A stretch of 64,000 nt of DNA from JAGSOU01 sp049974865 (GTDB lineage: Bacteria > Pseudomonadota > Alphaproteobacteria > Rhodobacterales > Rhodobacteraceae): positions 1-64,000 of the forward strand of contig JBNGCX010000014.1 in NCBI GenBank assembly GCA_049974865.1, given 5' to 3'. Position numbers and translations under genes: made by a program. The notes beneath the pieces were generated by a model. It was not told where the DNA came from. It made no database searches and saw nothing but the letters and a program-made list of their open reading frames with translations. Positions 25,800 through 35,059 of the stretch are shown piece after piece. The first letter of the stretch is position 1. The number at the start of each line of letters is the position of its first letter.

Positions 25800-26891
25800 A
25801 TGACACGGCTGGCACGGCGGACGGTGATGATCGGCGGGGGGCTGGCCCTGGCCGGGCTGGGCGCGGACGCCGCCCGACAGATGAGCCGGAAGGGCTATGA
25901 CGCTGCGCTGGACCGGATGGGCGCGCCCCTGCCCGAGGCGCCGGTTCTGGCCGACCTGGTGCGCTATGCCACGCTGGCCGCCAACGGCCACAACACCCAG
26001 CCCTGGCGATTCGCCGCAACGGTCGACGGCGTGTCGCTGCGCCCGGACTTCGGCCGCCGCACCCCGGAGGTGGACCCGGACGACCACCACCTCTTCGCCA
26101 GCCTCGGCTGCGCGGTCGAGAACCTGTCAATCGCGGCCCGGGCGCGCGGGCTGGGCGGCCTGGTCGATGCGGCGGCGGCCGAGACCGAATTGGCGGTGGA
26201 CCTGTCCCCCGGCGCGGGCGAGGCGCAGCCCCTGCTGGAGGTCATCCCGGAACGGCAGAGCACGCGGGGGATGTATGACGGCAGCGCGCTGACGGCAAAG
26301 GAGGCCGGGCGGCTGGTGCAGGCCGCGGCCCTGCACGGGGTGGAGGCGCTGTTCATCGACGCGCCCGAGCGGGTGGAACAGATGCTGGCCCTGGTGCTGG
26401 AGGGCAACGCCCGGCAGATTGCCGACCCGGCCTTCGTAGCGGAGCTGAAAGACTGGATCCGTTTCAGCCCCGCGCAGGCGGCGCGCACCGGAGACGGGCT
26501 GTTCTCGGGATCCTCGGGCAACCCGTCCTTGCCCTCGTGGCTGGGGCCGCGGCTGTTCGGCCTCGTGTTCAACGCCGCGGCCGAGAATGAGAAATACGCG
26601 GCGCAGGTCCGCTCCTCGGCCGGGCTGATCGTGTTGGTGGCGCCCCGGGACAACCCGCGCGGCTGGGTGGCCGCCGGGCGGGCCTGCCAGCGGCTGATGC
26701 TGCAGGCCACGCTGGACGGGCTGAAATGCGCCTTCGTGAACCAGGCGGTAGAGGTGCCCGAGATGCGGACGGAACTGCGCAGCCTGCTGGGGTTGGGCGA
26801 CCGGCGCCCGAACCTGGTGCTGCGAGTGGGGCGCGGCCCGGCTCTGCCTAAATCGCTGCGCCGCCCGGTGACCGAGGTGCTGGAGGCCTAG
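25800..26891 (+). CDS. Acg-like nitroreductase-fold protein with N-terminal export signal
   Basis: A 363-residue protein. The N-terminus MTRLARRTVMIGGGLALAGLG looks like a twin-arginine signal (RR then a hydrophobic core). The rest matches the Acg/nitroreductase-like group: LAANGHNTQPWRF near 61-73, RQSTRGMYDGSAL near 152-164, and a C-terminal PEVPEMR..L..LLGL region. Such proteins bind FMN but may sequester it rather than act as reductases. ATG at 25800 has GGGAGG upstream. An ATG at 25785 is also in frame. The stop shares a CTAG with the converging holA stop. Confidence 0.78.
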   Translation: MTRLARRTVMIGGGLALAGLGADAARQMSRKGYDAALDRMGAPLPEAPVLADLVRYATLAANGHNTQPWRFAATVDGVSLRPDFGRRTPEVDPDDHHLFASLGCAVENLSIAARARGLGGLVDAAAAETELAVDLSPGAGEAQPLLEVIPERQSTRGMYDGSALTAKEAGRLVQAAALHGVEALFIDAPERVEQMLALVLEGNARQIADPAFVAELKDWIRFSPAQAARTGDGLFSGSSGNPSLPSWLGPRLFGLVFNAAAENEKYAAQVRSSAGLIVLVAPRDNPRGWVAAGRACQRLMLQATLDGLKCAFVNQAVEVPEMRTELRSLLGLGDRRPNLVLRVGRGPALPKSLRRPVTEVLEA

Positions 26892-27910
26892 CGCGCGCCC
26901 AGCATCGCCAGCCGGATCAGGGTGCGCTCCATCATCGCCATCGCCGGCGCGCGCGAGGATGAGCGCAGCTGCAGGTCGGCGTCGATCAGGATTCGCAGGG
27001 CCTGTTCCAGCTTGTGCACGCCCCATTTCTGGGCCTGCCGCAGCATCCGGTCGCGGCGCGGCCCGAAGACCGGCGGGCGCACCCGCGCAATGCCCGCGCT
27101 CGCCCCGCCGGGGTCGCAGCAGGCGGCGTGCAGGGTGCGGAAATGCCGGGTGGCGCCGATGCACAGGCCCACCGGCTGCACGCCCTGCGCCTTGAGTTTC
27201 TGCAGCACCGGGTCGACCTCGCCCAGCCGCCCCTCGGCCACCAGGTTCAGCACGTCGTCCAGCGCCGCCTCGGTCGAGGTGGGCGCGCAGGCGGCGACAT
27301 CCTCGCTGGAGAGCGGCGTGTCGTCGCCCAGCTTGTAGAGCCCGATCTTTTCCACCACCTGCCGGAAATCGCCGGGGTCGAGCATGCGCGAGAGCGCCTC
27401 GAGATCGGTCATCGCCTCGCGCCCGATATTCTTCAGCCCCGCCTTGCCCAATTCCGCCTCGATCTCGTCGCGCGAGGGCGGGTCGTCGTAGATGCCCGCG
27501 GCATAGGCGTTGGGATGGCCCTCGAACAGCTTGCGCAGGGCCGAGCGGGCGTTGAGCTGCTTGGCGGTGACGATCAGTTGCGCGTCGCCCTCCTGCCAGT
27601 CCTCCAGCGCGGCCTTGATGGCGGGGGCGTGGGAATCGCCGGCCTCCTCGACGAAGACAACGCGCGGGCCGGGGAAGAACCCCTGCGCCTTCAGCGCGTC
27701 CAGCAACTGCGCGGGGTCGGATTTCAGGTCAGACCCGCTCATCCTCGTCAGGCGCATCTCCTCTTCGCCCTGCGGGCCGACGAGGGCGGCGATCACCTCC
27801 TGCCGCTTCAGTGCCACGCGCATGGCGTCGGCACCGTAGATCAGCAGGCCCGTGCGGTGCGGCTCGGGCCTGGCGAAGTACCGCCCGGCATCGCGCCCCG
27901 CCAGTTTCAT
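26888..27910 (-). CDS. holA: DNA polymerase III delta subunit
   Basis: A 340-residue clamp-loader wrench subunit: LLIYGADAMRVALKRQEVI at the N-terminus, FVEEAGDS, AYAAGIYDDPP and the C-terminal WGVHKLEQALRILIDADLQLR helical domain. It opens the beta clamp for loading. The ATG overlaps the lptE stop by 4 bases (ATGA), the standard lptE-holA arrangement after leuS. Confidence 0.94.
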   Translation of the reverse strand: MKLAGRDAGRYFARPEPHRTGLLIYGADAMRVALKRQEVIAALVGPQGEEEMRLTRMSGSDLKSDPAQLLDALKAQGFFPGPRVVFVEEAGDSHAPAIKAALEDWQEGDAQLIVTAKQLNARSALRKLFEGHPNAYAAGIYDDPPSRDEIEAELGKAGLKNIGREAMTDLEALSRMLDPGDFRQVVEKIGLYKLGDDTPLSSEDVAACAPTSTEAALDDVLNLVAEGRLGEVDPVLQKLKAQGVQPVGLCIGATRHFRTLHAACCDPGGASAGIARVRPPVFGPRRDRMLRQAQKWGVHKLEQALRILIDADLQLRSSSRAPAMAMMERTLIRLAMLGAR

Positions 27911-28401
27911 GCCGGAAACGCCCCCGCGGCCGCGATCAGGCGGGTCACGATCTGGTCGGCGAGGATCACCATCAGCCGCTCATAGGCGTCGCGCTCGGCC
28001 ACCAGGGTGGAAACGGTGGTGCCGGTGGCGGAATAGCCGGTGAAGCTGTCCACGGTTCCTTTGGTCAGGACCGCCCCGCTGCCCGCGTCGGACAGGGTAT
28101 AGGCGACCCGCCCGATCACGTTGTAGCGGGTGATTTCCTGCGCCGTTGTGATGGCCAACTCGTCGGTGTCAGTCTCGATAACATAGCTGAGGCGATAGGC
28201 CGGGGCCTGCGCCCGGCCCAGCCGGTCCTCGAGTCGCGCAACAAGGGTGAAGCCGTTGCGCTCGTCGGGCGCGTCCACCAGGACGCGCCCGCGCAGTTTC
28301 TCGGCCACGCCGCCGGTGCCATAGGCGGGCTGGAAGCCGCAGCCGGCCAGCGGCAGCGCGGCGAGGCCCAGCAGGAAAAGGCGGCGGTCAGATGACGACA
28401 T
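27907..28401 (-). CDS. lptE: LPS-assembly lipoprotein LptE
   Basis: A 164-residue outer-membrane lipoprotein. Signal MSSSDRRLFLLGLAALPLAGC with the lipobox LAGC (Cys21), then GFQPAYG typical of LptE, and a mixed alpha/beta domain. It plugs LptD and places LPS in the outer leaflet. It overlaps leuS by 14 bases and holA by 4, so the three form one unit. Confidence 0.9.
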   Translation of the reverse strand: MSSSDRRLFLLGLAALPLAGCGFQPAYGTGGVAEKLRGRVLVDAPDERNGFTLVARLEDRLGRAQAPAYRLSYVIETDTDELAITTAQEITRYNVIGRVAYTLSDAGSGAVLTKGTVDSFTGYSATGTTVSTLVAERDAYERLMVILADQIVTRLIAAAGAFPA

Positions 28402-30943
28402 TGATGATGCGGCCCGGCACGACGATCAGCTTCTTGGGCTGGCCCCCGGCCAGCGCCTTGATCACAGCATCATCGGCCAGCGCCAGCTTTTCAACCTCTT
28501 CCTTGGCCATGTCCTTGGGCACGTTGATCTCGGATTTCCGCTTGCCGTTGATCTGGATCGGCATGGTCACCGTGTCCTCGAGCAGCATCGATTCGTCGGC
28601 CTCGGGCCAAGGCGCCTCGGCCACCAGCCCCTCGCCGCCCAACAGCTGCCAAATCTCCTCGGACAGGTGCGGGGTCATCGGCGCCATGAGCTGGGCCATG
28701 ACCTTCATCGCCTCTTTCCGGGCCGTGGCCCCGGCCCTGGATTTCTGCAACGTGTTGGTGAAGGCGTAGAGCTTGGCCACGGAGGTGTTGAAGCCGAAGC
28801 TCTCGATGCCCATGGTCACGTCGTGGATCGTCTTGTGCATGGCGCGCAGCAGGTCCTCGTCGCCCCGGCCCTCGCCGGTCTGCTCGGCGATCTCGGCGGC
28901 GATGCGGTAGACGCGGGCGAGGTGCTTGAAGGCGGCCTCGGCCCCGGCGGCGGTCCATTCCACGTCGCGCTCGGGCGGGCTGTCGGACAGCACGAACCAG
29001 CGCGCGGTGTCGGCGCCGAAGGCCTCGATGATGTTCACCGGGTCGACGACGTTCTTCTTGGATTTCGACATCTTGGCCGAGGGGACAACCTCGACCTTCT
29101 CGCCGCCGTCCTTCAGGTACACCCCGTCCTCGCGCCGCTCCACATCCTCGGGCAGGTGGTAAACGGGCCGGTTGTTCTCGTCTCGCGTGAGGTAGATCTC
29201 ATGCGTGACCATGCCCTGGGTGAACAGCGCGTTGAACGGCTCGATCGCCTTTTTCGGCAGATGCCCGGTGATGTGCATCGCGCGGGCGAAGAAGCGGGAA
29301 TAGAGCAGGTGCAGGATGGCGTGCTCGATACCGCCGATATACTGGTCGACATTCATCCAGTATTCCGCCTCGGCCAGATCGGTCGGCGTCTCGGCCCGCG
29401 GCGCGGTGAAGCGGGCGAAATACCACGAGCTGTCCACGAAGGTGTCCATCGTGTCGGTCTCGCGCAGCGCCTCGCCGCCGCATTCCGGGCATTTGCAGTT
29501 GCGCCAGGTCGGGTGCCGGTCCAGCGGGTTGCCCGGCTTGTCGAAGCTGACGTCGTCGGGCAGGCGGACGGGCAGGTTTTCCTTTTTCTCGGGCACCACG
29601 CCGCAGCTGTCGCAATGCACCACCGGGATCGGGCAGCCCCAGTAGCGCTGGCGGCTCAGCCCCCAGTCGCGCAGGCGGAACTTGGTCACGCCGTGGCCCA
29701 CGCCGTTTTCCTCGCAGAAGCGAATCGCGGCATCGACCGCCTCTTCGCCGGTCTGCACCTCGGGTCCGGCGAAGCCCTTGACCCAGCGCACCTTTTCGGT
29801 TTTCGGGGGCACGAAGGCCTCGTTCTCGACGGGCTTGCCGTCCTCAAGCGCCACGAAGGTGTCGATCACCGGCAGATCGTATTTCCGGGCGAAGTCGAGG
29901 TCGCGCTGGTCATGCGCCGGGCAGCCGAAGATGGCGCCGGTGCCGTAATCCATCAGGATGAAGTTGGCGATATAGACCGGCAGCTCCCACGCGGTGTCGA
30001 ACGGGTGGCGCACGCGCAGGCCGGTGTCATAGCCCAGCTTTTCGGCGGTCTCGATCGCCTCTTCGGTGGTGCCGCCCTTGCGGCATTCGGCGTTGAAGGC
30101 GGCGACCTTGTCATCCTGCGCCTCCAGCTGCTTGGCCAGCGGGTGGTCGGGCGAGATGCCGACGAAGGACGCGCCCATCAGCGTGTCGGGCCGGGTGGTG
30201 TAGACCTCGATCCGGTCATGCCCCTCGGGGCCGTCGATCAGCGAGAACGCCATCTGCAGCCCGCGCGACTTGCCGATCCAGTTGCGCTGCATCAGCTTGA
30301 CCTTTTCCGGCCAGTCGTCGAGCCCGTCCAGCGCCTCAAGCAGCTCCTCGGAGAAATCGGAGATCTTGAAGAACCACTGCGTCAGCTCGCGCCGCTCCAC
30401 CAGCGCGCCCGAGCGCCAGCCGCGCCCGTCCTCGACCTGCTCGTTGGCCAGCACGGTCATGTCAACCGGGTCCCAGTTGACCACGGCGTTCTTGCGGTAG
30501 ACCAGCCCGGCCTCCAGCATGTCGATGAACATCGCCTGCTGCTGGCCGTAATATTCGGGGTCGCAGGTGGCGAATTCGCGGGACCAGTCGATCGACAGGC
30601 CCAGGGGCTTCATCTGGCCGCGCATGTCGGCGATGTTGCCGTAGGTCCAGTCCTTGGGATGGCCGCCGCGCTCCATCGCCGCGTTCTCGGCGGGCATGCC
30701 GAAGGCGTCCCAGCCCATCGGGTGCAGCACCGAGAACCCGCAGGAGGATTTGTAGCGCGCCACCACGTCGCCCATCGTGTAGTTGCGCACATGCCCCATG
30801 TGGATGCGCCCCGAGGGATAGGGGAACATCTCCAGCACGTAGTATTTCGGCTTGGTCTCATCGCGGCGGGCGGTGAAGGTGCCGGCCTTTTCCCAGGCGG
30901 CTTGCCATTTCGGCTCGATCTCGCGGGGCTCAAAACGGGACAT
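28388..30943 (-). CDS. leuS: Leucyl-tRNA synthetase
   Basis: An 851-residue class Ia aminoacyl-tRNA synthetase. The HIGH motif appears as HMGH (48-51) in YPSGRIHMGHVRNY, KMSKS is near residue 620, the zinc-binding Cys cluster and editing domain lie between, and the C-terminal domain contacts tRNA. It charges tRNA-Leu and edits mischarged products. ATG at 30943 is preferred over ATG at 30961, since AAGGAC lies properly upstream of the inner one. Confidence 0.97.
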   Translation of the reverse strand: MSRFEPREIEPKWQAAWEKAGTFTARRDETKPKYYVLEMFPYPSGRIHMGHVRNYTMGDVVARYKSSCGFSVLHPMGWDAFGMPAENAAMERGGHPKDWTYGNIADMRGQMKPLGLSIDWSREFATCDPEYYGQQQAMFIDMLEAGLVYRKNAVVNWDPVDMTVLANEQVEDGRGWRSGALVERRELTQWFFKISDFSEELLEALDGLDDWPEKVKLMQRNWIGKSRGLQMAFSLIDGPEGHDRIEVYTTRPDTLMGASFVGISPDHPLAKQLEAQDDKVAAFNAECRKGGTTEEAIETAEKLGYDTGLRVRHPFDTAWELPVYIANFILMDYGTGAIFGCPAHDQRDLDFARKYDLPVIDTFVALEDGKPVENEAFVPPKTEKVRWVKGFAGPEVQTGEEAVDAAIRFCEENGVGHGVTKFRLRDWGLSRQRYWGCPIPVVHCDSCGVVPEKKENLPVRLPDDVSFDKPGNPLDRHPTWRNCKCPECGGEALRETDTMDTFVDSSWYFARFTAPRAETPTDLAEAEYWMNVDQYIGGIEHAILHLLYSRFFARAMHITGHLPKKAIEPFNALFTQGMVTHEIYLTRDENNRPVYHLPEDVERREDGVYLKDGGEKVEVVPSAKMSKSKKNVVDPVNIIEAFGADTARWFVLSDSPPERDVEWTAAGAEAAFKHLARVYRIAAEIAEQTGEGRGDEDLLRAMHKTIHDVTMGIESFGFNTSVAKLYAFTNTLQKSRAGATARKEAMKVMAQLMAPMTPHLSEEIWQLLGGEGLVAEAPWPEADESMLLEDTVTMPIQINGKRKSEINVPKDMAKEEVEKLALADDAVIKALAGGQPKKLIVVPGRIINVVI

Positions 30944-31021
30944 GTTGCGGGTCCTTGTCATTCAAACGCCGGGCGCAGGGCCCGGCGTGGTGATACTTTC
31001 GCTGCTGGCGGGCGTAAAGCC

Positions 31022-31555
31022 TCAGAGCTGGCTGTCCTGGATGCGCAGTTGCCGCGCGCGGGTGAGAATCGCGTCCTCGACGGCGCGCACGGTGTCGGGG
31101 CCGACCGCGCCGCCGCGGCTGGCCAGCGCCACTTTCAGCGAGCGCGCGTCCAGCGCGGGGTCCTGTATGTATACGGTGGCGCGGTAGGCGCGGCCGCCGC
31201 CCGGCGGGGTGCCGTAGCCCGTCACGATGACGCCGGAGAAGGGATCGACCGATTGGATCGGCAGGAAGTTCAGCACCTCAAGCGAGGCCTTCCACAGGTA
31301 CTTGTTGACCTCGACCGTGGTGTTGGGGTCGTCGCGCTGGGTGAACAGGTCCCAGATCGTCTCGCGCTTTTCATTCATGCCCAGGGGCGTGTTGGCGCGC
31401 TGACGTTCGATATTCTCCTGGCGGGCCTGCTCTTCCTCCGCGGTCCGCGGGCCCGAGCGCTGGAACGGGTTGCCGCTGCCGATTCCACCGCAGGCGCCCA
31501 GCGACAGGGCCGCGACCGTGAGAATCGTCACGCGTGCAAAGCTGTGGAAGGTCAT
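31022..31555 (-). CDS. DUF3576 family lipoprotein
   Basis: A 177-residue predicted lipoprotein. The signal MTFHSFARVTILTVAALSLGAC ends with the lipobox LGAC (Cys22). The mature part contains EVNKYLWKASLEVLNFLPI and FSGVIVTGYGTPPGG, typical of DUF3576. Found upstream of leuS in many alphaproteobacteria, function unknown, probably at the outer membrane. The gap to leuS is 78 bases, so they may be co-transcribed. Confidence 0.88.
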   Translation of the reverse strand: MTFHSFARVTILTVAALSLGACGGIGSGNPFQRSGPRTAEEEQARQENIERQRANTPLGMNEKRETIWDLFTQRDDPNTTVEVNKYLWKASLEVLNFLPIQSVDPFSGVIVTGYGTPPGGGRAYRATVYIQDPALDARSLKVALASRGGAVGPDTVRAVEDAILTRARQLRIQDSQL

Positions 31556-31812
31556 GCGTCACCTGCCCCCGTTGAACCTTCCCGATCTCTAGCCGAGGCG
31601 GGAAAAGGGGACAAGGCTTTTCCCCAAGGGCCTCTGGGGCGGCGGGATGGGCGGTCGAGTCCGCGCGGTGTGGCAAAGCTGCATCAATCCGTGGCGCAGT
31701 GCGGCAGGGCCGGGGCGGTTTCTTGCATTCGAAAGGCCAAAGAGCGACACAGCAGCATACTCAGTTCGGACGTGCCGGCCTGAGGTGCACCTTTAACGAA
31801 TGAGGGAAAACC

Positions 31813-32763
31813 ATGAAAAAGGTTCTCTTTGCTACCACCGCACTGGTCGCTTCGACCGGCATCGCGGCAGCGGAAATCGAGTTCTCCGGCGGCGCCGAAA
31901 TGGGCCTGGTCGGCGGCGACGCTTATGACAACCCGCTGACCGCCAACGACGAAGGCGATCTGGCGTTCCACAACGACATCTGGTTCTACGTGAACTTCTC
32001 GGGTGAGACCGACAACGGCCTGACCTTCGGCGCTCACATGGAGTTCGACGAGACCAACGGCGGCAAAGCCATCAACGGCGGCTGGGCCGGCGACAACGAG
32101 TCGGTCTTCATCTCGGGCGCCTTCGGCACCCTGACCCTGGGCGAAATCGACGGCGCCTACGACGCCGCGATGCAGGAAGTGGCCCTGGCAGCCGGCTCTC
32201 TCGCTGACGACGAAACCGAACACGGCGGCTTCAACGGCAACAGCGGCCTGGACGGCATCTACGACGACCAGATCCTGCGCTACGACTACTCGTTCGGCGA
32301 CTTCGCCTTCCACGTCTCGCTGGAAATGGACGACACCGGCGCTGGCGACGACAACTGGGCCCTGGGCTTCGAGTACGACGCCGATCTGGGCGGTGCCTCG
32401 GTGGGCTTCGGCCTCGGCTACCAGACCAACGACGCCATCGACGTCGTGGGTGTTTCGGTTGACGCCGACTTCGGCAACGGCTTCGAAGCTGCTGTGAACT
32501 ACTCGCAGTTCGACCCGAACGGCCCCGGCAACAACATTGACCACATCGGTGTCGGCGTTGGCTACACCATGGACGCTCTGTCGATGGGCCTGAACTACGG
32601 TGAGTACGACGCTCCGGGTGGCGACGTGTCGGGCTTCGGTCTGGCTGTCAACTACGACCTGGGCGGCGGCGCCGTCGTCAAGTTCGGCTACGGTTCGACC
32701 GACAACCCGGCCGGCTTCACCGATGTCGAGTCCTACTCGCTGGGTATCGCAATGTCCTTCTAA
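31813..32763 (+). CDS. Outer-membrane porin, strongly acidic
   Basis: A 316-residue beta-barrel porin of the rhodobacterial type: signal MKKVLFATTALVASTGIAAA, first strand EIEFSGGAEMGLVGG, repeated Gly/aromatic strands, and a C-terminal strand YSLGIAMSF ending in Phe, the signal for outer-membrane insertion. The mature protein is rich in Asp and Glu with very few Lys or Arg, in keeping with a marine habitat. Codon choice is strongly biased towards GGC/GAC/CTG, as expected for an abundant protein. It is followed by a strong terminator. I saw no convincing promoter hexamers in the 257-bp upstream gap. Confidence 0.93.
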   Translation: MKKVLFATTALVASTGIAAAEIEFSGGAEMGLVGGDAYDNPLTANDEGDLAFHNDIWFYVNFSGETDNGLTFGAHMEFDETNGGKAINGGWAGDNESVFISGAFGTLTLGEIDGAYDAAMQEVALAAGSLADDETEHGGFNGNSGLDGIYDDQILRYDYSFGDFAFHVSLEMDDTGAGDDNWALGFEYDADLGGASVGFGLGYQTNDAIDVVGVSVDADFGNGFEAAVNYSQFDPNGPGNNIDHIGVGVGYTMDALSMGLNYGEYDAPGGDVSGFGLAVNYDLGGGAVVKFGYGSTDNPAGFTDVESYSLGIAMSF

Positions 32764-32787
32764 TTCAGAAGAACATTCTTCTCAGGG

Positions 32788-32819
32788 AAGAGCGGGCCTT
32801 GTGCCCGCTCTTTTCTTTT
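32788..32819 (+). terminator. Rho-independent terminator of the porin gene
   Basis: A 10-bp perfect stem (32788-32797 with 32803-32812) with a 5-nt loop, running into TTTTCTTTT, 25 bases after the porin stop. Confidence 0.92.
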
Positions 32820-32892
32820 GCGCGGCACGGTTCGACAATCGCCCAATGCCGTGCTAGCCAGCGCGCAGGATGATCTCGCAAGGACGTGCCCG

Positions 32893-35049
32893 ATGCTCCC
32901 GCTCAATCCCAACCAGGTCAAACCGCTTTTCCAGGAGGCGCTGAAGCTGCAATCCAAGGGGCAACTGGACGCGGCAGAGCAACGCTACAAGGCCATTCTC
33001 GGGGTGGCGCCGAAACAGGCCGAGGTGCATTTCCAACTTGGCCGCATCGCCGCGGCGCGCAAGGAATACGACGCCGCGCTCGACCACTTGGCCCGCGCCC
33101 GCGACCTGAAACCCGCCGAGCCCGCGATCTGGCAGCAGATGGCCGAGGTGGTGGCGACCCTCGCCGACCCGGCCCGCACCCGCGCCTTTCTGGGTCAGGC
33201 GAAATCCGCCCGGCTGACGCCCAAGCTGCTGATGGCGCTGCAGCAGCGCCTGACCCCGCGCAGGGCCAGCTCGAAAATCGACATCGGGGACGCCCGGCCA
33301 CAGGACATCCAGCAGGCGATCGACCTGCTGCGCAAGGGCCGGCCGGCCGAGGTCGAGGCCAGGGTCCGCGCCCTGCTCGCGCGGCACCCGAAGCTGCCGA
33401 TCCTGTTCAATATCCTGGGCAACGCGCTGACCGCGCAGGGCAAGACGGCCGAGGCCCGCACGGCCTTCGAGTCGGCGCTGAAGCTGGACCCGGCCTATGG
33501 CGAGGCCCGCGATGCCTATGGCCGCCTGCTGATGCGGTCCGGCGACCTCGAGGGCGCCGTCGCCGCCTTCCGGCGCGTGCTGAAGGACCTGCCCGAATAT
33601 GTTCCGGCGCTTGGCAATCTCGGGCTGGCCCTCTGCGCCAGGGGCGAGACGGAGGCCGGCGTGGTGGCCCTGCGCCACGCCCTGAAACGCGACCCGCGTC
33701 AGCCGGAAATTCGGCTGGCCTTGGGCACCAACCTGGTGGCCACCCGCGACGCCCCAGAGGCCGTCGCGGTGCTGCGCGAGGCGCTGCAGCAGGGCGACGA
33801 CCGCGCGATCGTCCACATGCGCCTGGCCGAGGCGCTGGGCCGCGCCGGCGAGCGCGAGCAGGCGCTGGCGGAATTCGAGGCGACCCTCGCCAAGGCCCCC
33901 GACTGGGCCGAGGGGCACGCCGCCCGCGCCATCTACCTGCAATCGCTGGGCGAGTTCGCGGCCGCCGAGCGGGATTTCCGCAAGGCCATCGAACTCGAAC
34001 CCGACAATGGCGAGCATTACCGCACCTTCGGCGCCACCTACCGCTTCGCCGCCGATGACCCCCTGTTGGCGCAGATGGAGCGCTATTTCGACGACCCCTC
34101 GATCTCCGATGCCAGCCGAATGCATTTCGGCTTCGCGCTGGCCCGCGCGATGGAGCAGATCAAGGCCCATGACCGGGTGTTCACCTACCTGCGCCCCGCC
34201 AACGACCTCATGACGCGGCGCTACCCCTTCGACATGGCCGCGCGGGAGCGCACGGTGGCCGGCACCAAGACGGCCTTCGCCGATACTGATTTCGCCGCCC
34301 GCCGGATCGCGGGGGCCACCGATTACGCCCCCATCTTCGTCACCGGCATGCCGCGCTCCGGCACCACGCTGGTCGAGCAGATCCTCGCCAGCCATTCCCA
34401 GGTCACCGGCCTGGGCGAGGTCGGCTATGCGGTGCCGCTGATTTCGCGCGCGATGCTCACCCCGGACGGCAAGGATTACGTCGCCTTCGACTCGCTGCCG
34501 GACGAGGCGATTCGCGGCTTCGGCGAGGATATCGCCGCCCACCTGCGTGCCCGCGCCCCGGACACGCCGCGCGCCACCGACAAGTCGATCCAGACCTACA
34601 TGATGATGGGCGCGATCAGGCTGGCCATGCCCAACGCCCGCTTCGTGCTGGTGCGGCGCGACCCGCGCGATCTGCTGTTCTCGATCTACAAGAATTTCTT
34701 CCGCGAGGGCACGCATACCTATGCCTACGACCTGCCCACGCTGGGCCGCTATTACCGGCTGTTCGAGGACATGATCGATTTCTGGCGCGAGAAGCTGCCG
34801 GGCGGTTTCCACGAGATCCAGTACGAGCAACTGGTCGCCAACCCCGAGGAGGAGACGCGCAAGCTGTTGGCGGCCTGCGACCTTGAATGGGAGGACCAGT
34901 GCCTGTCCTTCCACGAAAACAAGCGCCAGGTCTCGACGCTGAGCGTGCACCAGGTCCGCCAGCCGCTCTATGCCTCGTCCATGGCGGCGTGGAAACGGTA
35001 TGAAAAAGAGCTGGCGCCGCTGATCGAGGCGCTGGGCGACATCGTCTGA
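32893..35049 (+). CDS. TPR-domain sulfotransferase
   Basis: A 718-residue protein. About eight to ten tetratricopeptide repeats fill the first 400 residues (for example AEQRYKAILGVAPKQAEVHF). A C-terminal sulfotransferase domain has the PAPS 5'-phosphosulfate loop MPRSGTTLVEQIL near 485 and the 3'-phosphate segment VLVRRDPRDLLFSIY near 585. It would sulfate a protein, glycan or lipid acceptor positioned by the TPRs. The acceptor is unknown. No signal peptide, so probably cytosolic. ATG at 32893 is chosen because the TPR domain starts there and AAGGACG precedes it. The product PAP would be cleared by CysQ. Confidence 0.87.
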   Translation: MLPLNPNQVKPLFQEALKLQSKGQLDAAEQRYKAILGVAPKQAEVHFQLGRIAAARKEYDAALDHLARARDLKPAEPAIWQQMAEVVATLADPARTRAFLGQAKSARLTPKLLMALQQRLTPRRASSKIDIGDARPQDIQQAIDLLRKGRPAEVEARVRALLARHPKLPILFNILGNALTAQGKTAEARTAFESALKLDPAYGEARDAYGRLLMRSGDLEGAVAAFRRVLKDLPEYVPALGNLGLALCARGETEAGVVALRHALKRDPRQPEIRLALGTNLVATRDAPEAVAVLREALQQGDDRAIVHMRLAEALGRAGEREQALAEFEATLAKAPDWAEGHAARAIYLQSLGEFAAAERDFRKAIELEPDNGEHYRTFGATYRFAADDPLLAQMERYFDDPSISDASRMHFGFALARAMEQIKAHDRVFTYLRPANDLMTRRYPFDMAARERTVAGTKTAFADTDFAARRIAGATDYAPIFVTGMPRSGTTLVEQILASHSQVTGLGEVGYAVPLISRAMLTPDGKDYVAFDSLPDEAIRGFGEDIAAHLRARAPDTPRATDKSIQTYMMMGAIRLAMPNARFVLVRRDPRDLLFSIYKNFFREGTHTYAYDLPTLGRYYRLFEDMIDFWREKLPGGFHEIQYEQLVANPEEETRKLLAACDLEWEDQCLSFHENKRQVSTLSVHQVRQPLYASSMAAWKRYEKELAPLIEALGDIV

Positions 35050-35059
35050 GGAGCAGGAC

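Noticed and set aside
28667..31783. 1038-codon plus-strand open frame opposite leuS
   Set aside because: It is the mirror of leuS and the DUF3576 gene; composition is His/Gly/Val/Arg-rich with no recognisable domain.
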